Shown here: positions 44,076-51,885 of the stretch, in pieces
Layout: each line of letters begins with the position of its first letter
Numbering within the stretch: position 1 is the first letter of the stretch
Assembly: GCA_964423205.1 (NCBI GenBank)
Contig: CAYRDX010000008.1
Location: 22,808-86,807, forward strand
Direction of reading: 5' to 3'
From: UBA6168 sp964423205
GTDB lineage: Bacteria; Bacteroidota; Bacteroidia; Chitinophagales; Saprospiraceae
Length of the DNA: 64,000 nt
Position numbers and translations under genes: made by a program
Notes under the pieces: model-generated
Database searches by the model: none
What the model was told of the DNA's origin: nothing
What the model saw: the letters and a program-made list of their open reading frames with translations, nothing else

Positions 44076-44849
44076 ATGTTAAGCACTAAGGAAAAAGTAA
44101 AAAGTAAAAAGGCAAAAGTTTTTCAACTGATTTTCAAGAAATTAAGAAAACAAGTTGGCTACTTTATTTTTGACTCATTACTAAAGATTAATGTCCCGGT
44201 TATAGTTGCGATTTTGTTTGTAATTCCTTTACAGACTTTTTGCCAGGTTATTTCGGATAAACCTGAAAGCCAAAGGGCATATCAGGCTATTCAGGAGTTG
44301 AAAAATGGGGTGCTTATTCTTCGGTTAAATAGTGAGAAGGAAAAGCTGGAAAAAATTGAAATAATGATTCAATCTACAACCCTGGAGGCCAAGGATAGGG
44401 CCAGGTTGGAAAGAATTTCAAAAGAAACGATATGGGTAAGAGACCAACAGAATACGGCATTAGTAAAGGCTTTTCGCAAATTCTATTCCTTTTCTGATGT
44501 TCTGTTTCTGTTTGACTTCAATGTTCCGGAGCTAAAATCACCTGGTTCAAAACCATTGTTTTTAAATGACCTTCTTGAAACAGATTCATCAAAAAACCTT
44601 GCTGACCGGCCTTATTACATCGTTAGCTTTGGGAGGAGGCTCAATTCGCCAACTGCCAGTGAGGTGGAAGGACTGCTCGTAGTGGATAAGAACATAGTGG
44701 AAATGGAAAAACCTTTTCCATTCTTTGTCAATCAGGTCAAGAGCCTGTTCCAGCCGCCCCACAGCGAAAGTTATTATCAAAAACTGCTGACCAAATTCAA
44801 CCGGGCTTTGAGCCGATTTTATGAAATGAGTAAGCAACCTAATCCTTGA
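44076..44849 (+). CDS. Exported protein of unknown function; N-terminus lies in a repeat
   Basis: 257 residues from the ATG at 44076. Residues of about 4-37 (TKEKVKSKKAKVFQLIFKKL...) are encoded by dispersed repeat copy 3. The hydrophobic segment that follows (INVPVIVAILFVIPLQTFCQ) looks like the rest of a signal peptide with a cleavage site after FCQ. No in-frame ATG, GTG or TTG lies between the repeat and that segment, so the repeat appears to supply start codon and n-region, unless a rare start such as ATT at 44187 is used. The mature part is alpha-helical with a region YYIVSFGRRLNSPTASEVEG; no family was recognised. Its 3' end overlaps the convergent gene at 44839 by 11 bp. Confidence 0.6.
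   Translation: MLSTKEKVKSKKAKVFQLIFKKLRKQVGYFIFDSLLKINVPVIVAILFVIPLQTFCQVISDKPESQRAYQAIQELKNGVLILRLNSEKEKLEKIEIMIQSTTLEAKDRARLERISKETIWVRDQQNTALVKAFRKFYSFSDVLFLFDFNVPELKSPGSKPLFLNDLLETDSSKNLADRPYYIVSFGRRLNSPTASEVEGLLVVDKNIVEMEKPFPFFVNQVKSLFQPPHSESYYQKLLTKFNRALSRFYEMSKQPNP
44084..44185 (+). repeat. Dispersed repeat, copy 3, short form
   Basis: About 102 bp. It has the GTAAAAAGGCAAAA start and the conserved GATTTTCAAG...TTAAGAAAACAA...TATTTTTGACTCATTACTAA end, but lacks the CCCCATAGGGGCAGGCAGGC module. That module is bordered by GGC on both sides in the full copies, so recombination between GGC repeats could have removed it. -7-like box TATTTTTG at 44165-44172. It overlaps the 5' end of the unknown gene at 44076. 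Confidence 0.8.
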
Positions 44850-45198
44850 CGGAGTCTTTTTTGACATTTAGCAAGGGCTTGACTTGCAGGGTGTCAGGGT
44901 CTTCCTGAAACTCCGGACGAACAGGTCTTTCGGGGATAAAATACTTGGCCATCGTATCGCGCTGTCCTCTGGCAGTAGCGATCAGGATGGAGTCCACAAT
45001 GGCGATAGCCCTTGTCATTGCCTTTTCCTTACATACTCTTTCCAGTTCATAATTCCAGCTATCCAACCGAAACTGAAATTCATCTCTCATCAGTTTTTCC
45101 TTAGCTGCCTGCTGTTTTTCCGAATCATCGCAAGCAGAGAAAAACATTACCACTGTAAGTAACAAAAGCAGGGGCAATATTTTGTTATTGTCTTTCAT
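44839..45198 (-). CDS. Small lipoprotein, unknown (lipoprotein B of the TPR operon)
   Basis: 119 residues from MKDNNKILPL, with lipobox FFSAC and lipid-bearing Cys23. The mature part is charged and helical (FQFRLDSWNYELERVCKEKA) and ends in a proline- and aspartate-rich tail. An in-frame ATG five codons upstream (45213) would overlap the preceding gene by 14 bp; either way the two genes are adjacent, which suggests translational coupling. It shows a similar helical R-L-D-S pattern to the preceding lipoprotein, so the two may be distant paralogues. No family recognised. Convergent with, and overlapping by 11 bp, the plus-strand gene ending at 44849. Confidence 0.65.
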   Translation of the reverse strand: MKDNNKILPLLLLLTVVMFFSACDDSEKQQAAKEKLMRDEFQFRLDSWNYELERVCKEKAMTRAIAIVDSILIATARGQRDTMAKYFIPERPVRPEFQEDPDTLQVKPLLNVKKDSVKD

Positions 45199-45199
45199 C

Positions 45200-45553
45200 T
45201 TATTGGATTCCATCGGGATTTTCTTCGTCTATGCTTTTAAGATACTCATTGATGACTCGCATCCGGGCCTCCAGAAGCGAATCAGTCAGGTAGGCCACCA
45301 TGCTGTCCTGCCGGGTTTCACACAAACTGTCCAACCTTGGTCGGAGAACACCTACTGTATCGAGAAACAAGCTGTCGATGATTTCCCTATCCTGATAGTA
45401 CAGGGTAGGTGGTGGGTCTTCTGTGCAGGAAGTAATACCAAACAGTATCATACTGGCCCAGACTGGGAATAAGGCTGAGTATCGCCTACGGGTATTCGAG
45501 GATTGAACTCCCGGATTCTTGGAAATAATTGAAGATGTGGAACTGTTTTTCAT
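45200..45553 (-). CDS. Small lipoprotein, unknown (lipoprotein A of the TPR operon)
   Basis: 117 residues. A long basic n-region (NTRRRYSALFPVWASMILFG) leads to lipobox ITSC, lipid-bearing Cys43. The mature protein is about 75 residues, acidic and helical (YYQDREIIDSLFLDTVGVLR, PRLDSLCETRQDSMVAYLTD). The gene lies 11 bp after the TPR gene and directly before the second lipoprotein, so the three almost certainly share a transcript. No family recognised. Confidence 0.65.
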   Translation of the reverse strand: MKNSSTSSIISKNPGVQSSNTRRRYSALFPVWASMILFGITSCTEDPPPTLYYQDREIIDSLFLDTVGVLRPRLDSLCETRQDSMVAYLTDSLLEARMRVINEYLKSIDEENPDGIQ

Positions 45554-45564
45554 CGGGGTTTCAT

Positions 45565-46263
45565 TTACCAGTCTTTGCCGGATTTAGTTGGTTTTGCTTG
45601 AGACCTTTTAAGCTTTTTCTGCACTTTTTGTTCCTCCTGATTCATAATCTCTAAAAGCTGTTCGGCCTCTTCCTTGCTCAAACCCTGTGACTTTTCGGGA
45701 TTCTCCTTTTGTTGTTGATTGGATGAATTTTGTTGCTGTTGTTGGTTTTGTTGCTGGTTCTTCTGGTCCTGATCTTTTTTATCCTTTTGATTCTTTTGTT
45801 GTTGCTGCTGCTGGTTCTGCTGTTGCTGCTGCTGTTTCAGCATTTCCATAGCCAGGGCGAGGTTAGATTTGGTGTCAGCGTCATGAGGATTAAGACGAAG
45901 TGCATTCTTATAGGCTTCCACACTTTTGTCATAAGCCTGATTGAGGTAATGTGCGTTTCCAAGGTTGTGAAAAGCTTTTGCTTTGAGGGCACTTTTATTG
46001 GCATCCCCGATAATTCTCTCGTAGTGCTTCACTGCTTCCTCATACCTTTGTTGTTTGTAAATGCTGTTTCCCAAATTGTAAATGCCCTTCTGTGAATTTC
46101 CTTTTTCAATGGCCTTGCGGTAATTGTCCTCTGCTGTTGCATAATTCCTGTTTTCAAACTCTTTGTCCCCCTTTCTCAGGTAGAAATGTTCGGATTGCCC
46201 AATGGCGGCATGACAGGCTATCATAGCAATAATCACCGATGAAATCAATCTGAAAAGCGTCAT
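45565..46263 (-). CDS. BatC-like TPR protein with glutamine-rich tail
   Basis: 232 residues from the ATG at 46263, which begins a signal peptide (MTLFRLISSVIIAMIACHAA, cleavage near IGQ). The frame is open upstream to 46428, but that part is the reverse complement of dispersed repeat copy 4 and lies upstream of the promoter. Three TPR units cover about 30-140 (FYLRKGDKEFENRNYATAED; KGIYNLGNSIYKQQRYEEAV; KAFHNLGNAHYLNQAYDKSV). A tract dominated by Gln, Lys, Asp and Asn follows (about 150-200), then a charged helix (SKEEAEQLLEIMNQEEQKVQ). This is the build of BatC in Bacteroidota aerotolerance operons, but batA, batB, batD and batE are absent here. It heads a three-gene minus-strand unit. Confidence 0.8.
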   Translation of the reverse strand: MTLFRLISSVIIAMIACHAAIGQSEHFYLRKGDKEFENRNYATAEDNYRKAIEKGNSQKGIYNLGNSIYKQQRYEEAVKHYERIIGDANKSALKAKAFHNLGNAHYLNQAYDKSVEAYKNALRLNPHDADTKSNLALAMEMLKQQQQQQNQQQQQQKNQKDKKDQDQKNQQQNQQQQQNSSNQQQKENPEKSQGLSKEEAEQLLEIMNQEEQKVQKKLKRSQAKPTKSGKDW

Positions 46264-46290
46264 TAGAAATAAATGTGTGGTTTCAAAACA

Positions 46291-46318
46291 CAAAATTAGG
46301 TTTGCATTGTTTACCAAA
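46291..46318 (-). promoter_or_regulatory. Promoter of the BatC-like operon
   Basis: On the minus strand TTTG (46315-46318) and TAATTTTG (46291-46298) are 16 bp apart, matching both Bacteroidota elements. Transcription would start near 46285, 20 nt before the chosen ATG. Confidence 0.65.
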
Positions 46319-46351
46319 GGTGTTTTTTTAACGTTAGCATGATTTAGGAAC

Positions 46352-46465
46352 AAGTAAAAAGTAAAAAGGCAACCCCATAGGGGCAGGCAGGCAAAAGTTT
46401 TCCAACTGATTTTCAATTGGTTAAGCAAACAATTTGGCTATTTTATTTTTGACTCATTACTTAGC
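46352..46465 (+). repeat. Dispersed repeat, copy 4
   Basis: About 114 bp with the tandem start (GTAAAAAGTAAAAAGGC), the CCCCATAGGGGCAGGCAGGC module, GATTTTCAATTGGTTAAGCA, and TATTTTTGACTCATTACTTAG. The -7-like box is at 46444-46451, 65 nt before the permease start. It lies in the divergent gap between the BatC-like operon and the permease. Confidence 0.85.
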
Positions 46466-46516
46466 GGGTTATTTTGTCGCCCAATTAGGATTTAACCATA
46501 AAAACTCTCAATTCTC

Positions 46517-49162
46517 TTGTCCAATACTTCCAGATTCTGGCTTTTGAAAATGGCCTGGCGAGATAGCAGGAAAAATCGTGGCCGGCTCCTGCTGTTCATT
46601 TCTTCGATAGTAATCGGCATTGCCGCATTAGTGGCCATTAACTCGTTTAGTGAAAACCTCCAGAACGATATCAACATGGAGGCTAAAAGCCTTTTAGGTG
46701 CCGACTTAATTGTTCAGGGCGGTCAACCTGCACCGGATTCAATCTTAAGGTCCCTGGATTCCCTTGCTTATACTGATAAAGCAGAGACCATGAGTTTGGT
46801 ATCCATGGTCTTTTTTCCTAAAAACGAAGGCACAAGGCTTACCCAGGTTCGGGCCCTGGAAGGGCGATTTCCTTTTTACGGAAAACTATCAACCGAACCG
46901 GCCAATATTGGCGATGAATTTACCAAAATCTGTACAGAAGGTGGAGATGTTCCAAAAGTCGCTCTTGTTGAAAAGACTTTGATGCTTCAATTCGACCTCC
47001 TTGTAGGCGATACAGTCAGGGTGGGGTATTCCTCCTTTTTGATTATTGGCCAACTCAATTCAGCACCCGGACGGGCAGGCATTGCCGGTTCAATAGCCCC
47101 TGTTGTGTACATCCCGAAACAGCACATTGAAGAAACGGGATTGGTACAAAGGGGGAGTCTGATTTGGTATCAGTATTTCTTCCGGTTTTCTGATAAAACA
47201 GATGTAGAGCAATTAGCGGAAAACAAGGTAAAATCCATTTTGGAAAACACCTCTCTGGAAATAGAAACAGTAGCCGAACGAAGAGAAGACCTTGGGGAAG
47301 CGTTCGGCAACATGCGCACCTTTCTCAATCTCGTAGGATTTATCGCCCTGTTACTCGGCTGTATTGGAGTAGCGAGTTCCGTCCATATTTACATTAAAGA
47401 TAAAATGGCAAGCATTGCCGTGCTCCGCTGTCTGGGCACAACCGGATGGCAGGCATTCCAGATTTATTTGACCCAAGTGATTATGTTGGGTATTGGAGGT
47501 GCAACTCTGGGAGCTATCATTGGCAGTTTATTGCAGATATCCCTTCCGGCCGTTTTGGGCGATTTCCTTCCCGTTGAAAATGTGAGCAATAATGTTTCCT
47601 GGAACTCTGTTGTTCAGGGCCTGATTACTGGTTTGGGTATTACGATATTATTTGCCCTGTTGCCATTGCTGAAAATCAGAAAAGTGTCGCCCATGCGAAC
47701 ATTGAGGTCGGCATATGAAGCAGATACGGGAGGAAGAGACCCTCTGGCATGGATAGTCTATCTTTTGATTTTCCTCTTTATCGGAGGTTTCACGCTCATG
47801 CAAACCCGTGAATGGGAAAGCATTTACTTTCCAATTGGAGTTGTACTGGCTTTCCTGGCGTTGGCAGGGGTGGCGAAAACACTAACATGGGCAGTGAGAA
47901 AGTTTTTCCCTACTAACTGGAGTTACATATGGCGGCAAAGCATCGCCAACCTCTACCGCCCTAACAATCAGACTTTGATACTCATCGTCACAATTGGATT
48001 AGGTACAGCGCTTATTTCCACTTTGTTCCTCGTTCAGGATCTTTTGCTTAAACAGGTGGAATACGCCGGAACCGGAAATGTACCGAATATGATTGTGTTT
48101 GATATTCAACCCCCCCAAAAGGAAAGAGTAGCGTCATTAACTGAGGAAAATGGTTTGCCAGTCAAACAGTTGGTCCCAATCGTCACCATGCGGGTGGATA
48201 ATATTGAAGGTATAACCAAAGAATTGAACCGGCGGGATACATTGGGTAGAAGGCTGGATAGGGAGCAGCGCCAAAACAGACGCCGAGGCCCGAGAGGAGG
48301 TAATGAAGACGAAGTTCCGGAGAATTCATACAGAAGGGAATGGGTGTATGAGCGGGAATACAGGGTCACTTATCGTGACTCACTGATAGATACGGAGAAA
48401 ATTGTTGAAGGTAAATGGCACGGTACCGTTGGTGAAGATGGAATCATTTATGTTTCCGTTTCTGACAATGTTGCACGCAGCATGAAAGTCAAAATCGGGT
48501 CAAAAATTACATTTAATGTTCAGGGTGCTTTAATTGAGACAGTTGTTGGTAGCATTCGTGAAGTGGACTTTGGACGGGTTCAAACTAATTTCTTTGTGGT
48601 GTTTCCAAAAGGAGTTTTAGAGGAAGCTCCGCAATTCTATGTGGTTGTTTCAAGGGTAGAATCGGAAGAGCAAAGTGCAAGATACCAACAGGTACTGGTT
48701 CGCGATTTTCCCAATGTCTCCGTTATTGACCTGACACAAATTCTCAATTCCGTTGAGACGGTGCTGAATAAAGTTTCTTTTGTCATCCGGTTTATGGCAT
48801 TTTTCAGCATTCTCACTGGCATAGTAGTGCTGATCAGTTCGGTGGTTTTGAGCAAATTTCAACGAATTCAGGAGAGCGTGCTTTTGAGAACCCTCGGCGC
48901 TAACAGGCGACAAATCATTCGGATAAATGCTCAGGAATACTTCCTTTTAGGCGCTTTGGCTACTCTGACAGGAATAGGATTATCTCTGGTGGCGAGTTTT
49001 GTATTAGCCAAATGGCAGTTAAAAATACCGTTCACGCCTGACCTCTGGCCGGTCCTAATTGTGTTTCTCAGTATAACGGCGCTGACGATGTTGATTGGGT
49101 TACTCAACAGCAGGGAGGTTATTTCCAAGCCTCCATTAGAGGTTCTGAGAAAAGAGGTTTAA
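46517..49162 (+). CDS. FtsX-type ABC transporter permease without adjacent ATPase
   Basis: 881 residues with two FtsX/MacB-type permease halves, as in YbbP: an N-terminal helix (RLLLFISSIVIGIAALVAIN), a periplasmic MacB-like domain, a triple-helix FtsX block around 270-400 (LGCIGVASSVHIYIKDKMAS, IAVLRCLGTTGWQAFQIYLT), a middle helix pair, and a second FtsX block near 760-880 (QRIQESVLLRTLGANRRQII). Between the halves is a very basic insertion (DREQRQNRRRGPRGGNEDEV). Such permeases pair with a LolD/YbbA ATPase, which is not adjacent here. The TTG at 46517 is taken as the start; ATG 46550 is an alternative. Repeat copy 4 precedes the gene. Confidence 0.88.
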   Translation: MSNTSRFWLLKMAWRDSRKNRGRLLLFISSIVIGIAALVAINSFSENLQNDINMEAKSLLGADLIVQGGQPAPDSILRSLDSLAYTDKAETMSLVSMVFFPKNEGTRLTQVRALEGRFPFYGKLSTEPANIGDEFTKICTEGGDVPKVALVEKTLMLQFDLLVGDTVRVGYSSFLIIGQLNSAPGRAGIAGSIAPVVYIPKQHIEETGLVQRGSLIWYQYFFRFSDKTDVEQLAENKVKSILENTSLEIETVAERREDLGEAFGNMRTFLNLVGFIALLLGCIGVASSVHIYIKDKMASIAVLRCLGTTGWQAFQIYLTQVIMLGIGGATLGAIIGSLLQISLPAVLGDFLPVENVSNNVSWNSVVQGLITGLGITILFALLPLLKIRKVSPMRTLRSAYEADTGGRDPLAWIVYLLIFLFIGGFTLMQTREWESIYFPIGVVLAFLALAGVAKTLTWAVRKFFPTNWSYIWRQSIANLYRPNNQTLILIVTIGLGTALISTLFLVQDLLLKQVEYAGTGNVPNMIVFDIQPPQKERVASLTEENGLPVKQLVPIVTMRVDNIEGITKELNRRDTLGRRLDREQRQNRRRGPRGGNEDEVPENSYRREWVYEREYRVTYRDSLIDTEKIVEGKWHGTVGEDGIIYVSVSDNVARSMKVKIGSKITFNVQGALIETVVGSIREVDFGRVQTNFFVVFPKGVLEEAPQFYVVVSRVESEEQSARYQQVLVRDFPNVSVIDLTQILNSVETVLNKVSFVIRFMAFFSILTGIVVLISSVVLSKFQRIQESVLLRTLGANRRQIIRINAQEYFLLGALATLTGIGLSLVASFVLAKWQLKIPFTPDLWPVLIVFLSITALTMLIGLLNSREVISKPPLEVLRKEV

Positions 49163-49274
49163 GTTAGAATTATCCTGACGCCCCTTTTTCCCGCTCTATG
49201 TTGGAAGAATCGTTGTCCTTACTTTGGACGGGTTCTCCTAAGAGGTCATGATTTTCGTTCTGATTGGTTTCCTC

Positions 49275-51749
49275 TTACATATTCCTTTTTCTACCTATCA
49301 GCGGAGGTTCATTCTTAAGATTCTCACCACTTTCACCATCATCTTCTTTTTGCTTCTTCTTAAATACATCTTGGATCATGTCCCTCAATGATTCACCTCT
49401 TATTGAATCAGCTTCGAGTAGTTCCATTTCCAGTGAATCTGCAGTCAAGGTATCAGCTGAGATAAAATCCGGGCAATCAAAAACATCATAGTATGTCAAA
49501 CTGTCAATCGTGGGGAAGCTCGACTTTTGATAATTCCTGAGTTTGCTGTCGCGATATACTTTTCCCAGAAATTTTCCACAAATTGGAAGTGCTGTCGCTC
49601 CACCCTGGCCAAGATTGGTTGACATCCACCGAACAGCTGGTTGTTCGGCGCCTACCCAGGCACCCGTCACAATGGAAGGAGTGTAACCGATAAACCATCC
49701 ATCGGCATTGTTATTTGTCGTGCCGGTTTTCCCGGCTGCTGCTCCGCCAAAGTAGTGGCGAAGTCTGCCACCTGTGCCGCCATTGACTACTGCTGACATC
49801 AGTTCTGTCAGGAGGCTGGCTTCAGAGCTGGTGAGTACTTTTGGGTATTTTCTATGATCTGGTTCCGGATATTCCACCAAGACTTTTCCATCGTATGTTT
49901 CGATTCGAACAAGGTAGTGGGTTGTGGGTAAAATACCCTGATTGGCAAAGGCAGAAAAGGCCCTTGTCATTTCATAAACTGAGGATTCAACGGACCCAAG
50001 AGCAATACCGTATTCAAGTGGGATGGGCTTTTCCAATCCACAGGTTTTTGCCAATTTCCGAACCGGGTCAATTCCAGTTTGTTTTATCAAATTAATGGCA
50101 ACCATGTTTATTGAGTGTTTCATACCTCCTCTCATGGAATAAGTTCCACCATAACTACCATCGGAATTCCTCGGCTTATAGCCATCTTCAAACTCGATTT
50201 GTTCGTTTGGAATTTGCTCACAAGGTGTAATTCCCATTTGCAAGGCTTTAGCATATACAAAGGGTTTAAACGTTGAACCTACCTGCCGGGTGGATTTTAC
50301 ATGGTCGTACTTAAAATACTTGAAATTAATTCCCCCTACCCAAGCCAGCACTTTACCGCTGTTCGCTTCAGTAGCCAGAAAACCGGCCCTCATCAATGTA
50401 AGATAGTACTTCAATGAATCCTGCGGGGTCATCAAAGTATCCTTTTCATAAGATGGATTGTCCCATGAGAAGATCGTCATGCGGACAGGCGTGACGAAAT
50501 TGCTGTCAATTTCAGCCTGTGAGAACCCTGCTTCTTTCAGCAGTTTATAGCGCTCCGAAGATTTTTTAGTTTGCGCCAGTAGTTCATCACTTCCCCAGGG
50601 GGTGGCGTTTTTATATCCTTTAAAATGGCTGACAAAGGATTTCTGCACATCTTTCATGTGTTCATTAACAGCCTCTTCAGCGTATTGCTGCATCTTCGAG
50701 TTGATGGTAGTATAAATCTTTAACCCATCACGGTACAAGTTGTATGGTCGTCCGTCGGGTTTTTTAAACTTTTGTAGTTCATTCTCCAACTCCAGGCGAA
50801 GGTGTTCCCTGAAATAGGTTGCCAAACCTTCTAAATGCCCTTCAGCACTGTATTTCAACTCCAGTGGCAGTTGACTAAGAGAATCTAATTCTGCTTCCGT
50901 AATGTGACCGTATTTCACCATTTGGGACAGTACGGTGTTTCTTCTTTCATGTGAGCGTTCAGGGTTCCGAACCGGATTATAAGCGGTATTTGCTTTCAGC
51001 ATTCCAATCAATACCGCAGCTTCCTCAAGCTTGATATCAGTAACCGAAGTATCAAAAAAGCGCTTGGCAGCAACATTGATTCCAAAGACATTATCACCAA
51101 AAGGAACTGTATTTAGGTAAAGGGCTAGCAGTTCGTTTTTGTCGTAAGCTCGTTCCAATCTGGTGGCAATAACCATTTCTTTGATCTTTGCCACAGGAAG
51201 AGTTAATATCCAAAGTCTTTTTCTAGGAAACAGATTTTTAGCCAATTGTTGGCTGAGTGTACTACCACCCCCTCCCGATTCGTCGCTCATCAGAATGGTT
51301 CTGAAAATTACCCTGAGCCACGCTTTAAAATCGATGCCACCATGCTCAAAAAAGCGGGCATCTTCCGTTGAAATTAATGCATTAATAAGGTGTGGTGAGA
51401 TGTCCTCGAGTTCAGAGGGCAGGCGATTCTCGATGAAATATTTCCCCAATAAAACTCCATCTTCTGAAAAGACCTCGGAGGCGATATTCTGATTCACTTC
51501 CTCAAGGGCTCTTACACTCGGAATAGAACCAAATACACCGATAAAGGTCAGCAGGAAAAGTAGCACAAGTGCCGTAAATCCGGCTACGCCAAGTGAACCA
51601 CCGGCCAAAAGAACTTTTGCTAATAGCGGATTTTTGTCTTCATACTTCTTGTATTTTTCATACCAGGGTTTTACTCTTGGATTAGAGATGAAATTGTTCC
51701 ATTTGCTTAACCAAAAATCCTTCTGAAAATAAGTCTTGAAATCTTTCAT
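49275..51749 (-). CDS. Class A penicillin-binding protein (PBP1A type)
   Basis: 824 residues. Short cytoplasmic part and one membrane anchor at about 43-75. The GT51 glycosyltransferase domain follows, with the catalytic Glu129 in ALISTEDARFFEHGGIDFKA and the GGGGSTLSQQLAKNLFPRKR segment. The transpeptidase domain has S-T-F-K near residue 490 (QVGSTFKPFVYAKA), S-I-N (GGMKHSINMVAINLIKQTG) and K-T-G (AAGKTGTTNNNADGWFIGYT). It polymerises and cross-links murein. The C-terminal 70 residues are acidic then basic and look disordered. It stands alone on the minus strand, opposite the glycosyltransferase genes. Confidence 0.96.
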   Translation of the reverse strand: MKDFKTYFQKDFWLSKWNNFISNPRVKPWYEKYKKYEDKNPLLAKVLLAGGSLGVAGFTALVLLFLLTFIGVFGSIPSVRALEEVNQNIASEVFSEDGVLLGKYFIENRLPSELEDISPHLINALISTEDARFFEHGGIDFKAWLRVIFRTILMSDESGGGGSTLSQQLAKNLFPRKRLWILTLPVAKIKEMVIATRLERAYDKNELLALYLNTVPFGDNVFGINVAAKRFFDTSVTDIKLEEAAVLIGMLKANTAYNPVRNPERSHERRNTVLSQMVKYGHITEAELDSLSQLPLELKYSAEGHLEGLATYFREHLRLELENELQKFKKPDGRPYNLYRDGLKIYTTINSKMQQYAEEAVNEHMKDVQKSFVSHFKGYKNATPWGSDELLAQTKKSSERYKLLKEAGFSQAEIDSNFVTPVRMTIFSWDNPSYEKDTLMTPQDSLKYYLTLMRAGFLATEANSGKVLAWVGGINFKYFKYDHVKSTRQVGSTFKPFVYAKALQMGITPCEQIPNEQIEFEDGYKPRNSDGSYGGTYSMRGGMKHSINMVAINLIKQTGIDPVRKLAKTCGLEKPIPLEYGIALGSVESSVYEMTRAFSAFANQGILPTTHYLVRIETYDGKVLVEYPEPDHRKYPKVLTSSEASLLTELMSAVVNGGTGGRLRHYFGGAAAGKTGTTNNNADGWFIGYTPSIVTGAWVGAEQPAVRWMSTNLGQGGATALPICGKFLGKVYRDSKLRNYQKSSFPTIDSLTYYDVFDCPDFISADTLTADSLEMELLEADSIRGESLRDMIQDVFKKKQKEDDGESGENLKNEPPLIGRKRNM

Positions 51750-51885
51750 GTAAAGAAAAGTATGTTTGCAAAACCTGACAAACGCTCGGTTTTTATTTTA
51801 TTGACGTTATTGCTGAAGAAATTGCCAGGTATTACACAGCGCTTGTTAAATGAAATTGACTGCAAAAATGTTCGTTTAAAATAGG

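Noticed and set aside
46264..46428. An N-terminal extension of the BatC-like protein
   Set aside because: Much of it is encoded by repeat copy 4 read backwards and it lies upstream of the promoter at 46291-46318; the ATG at 46263 begins a proper signal peptide.
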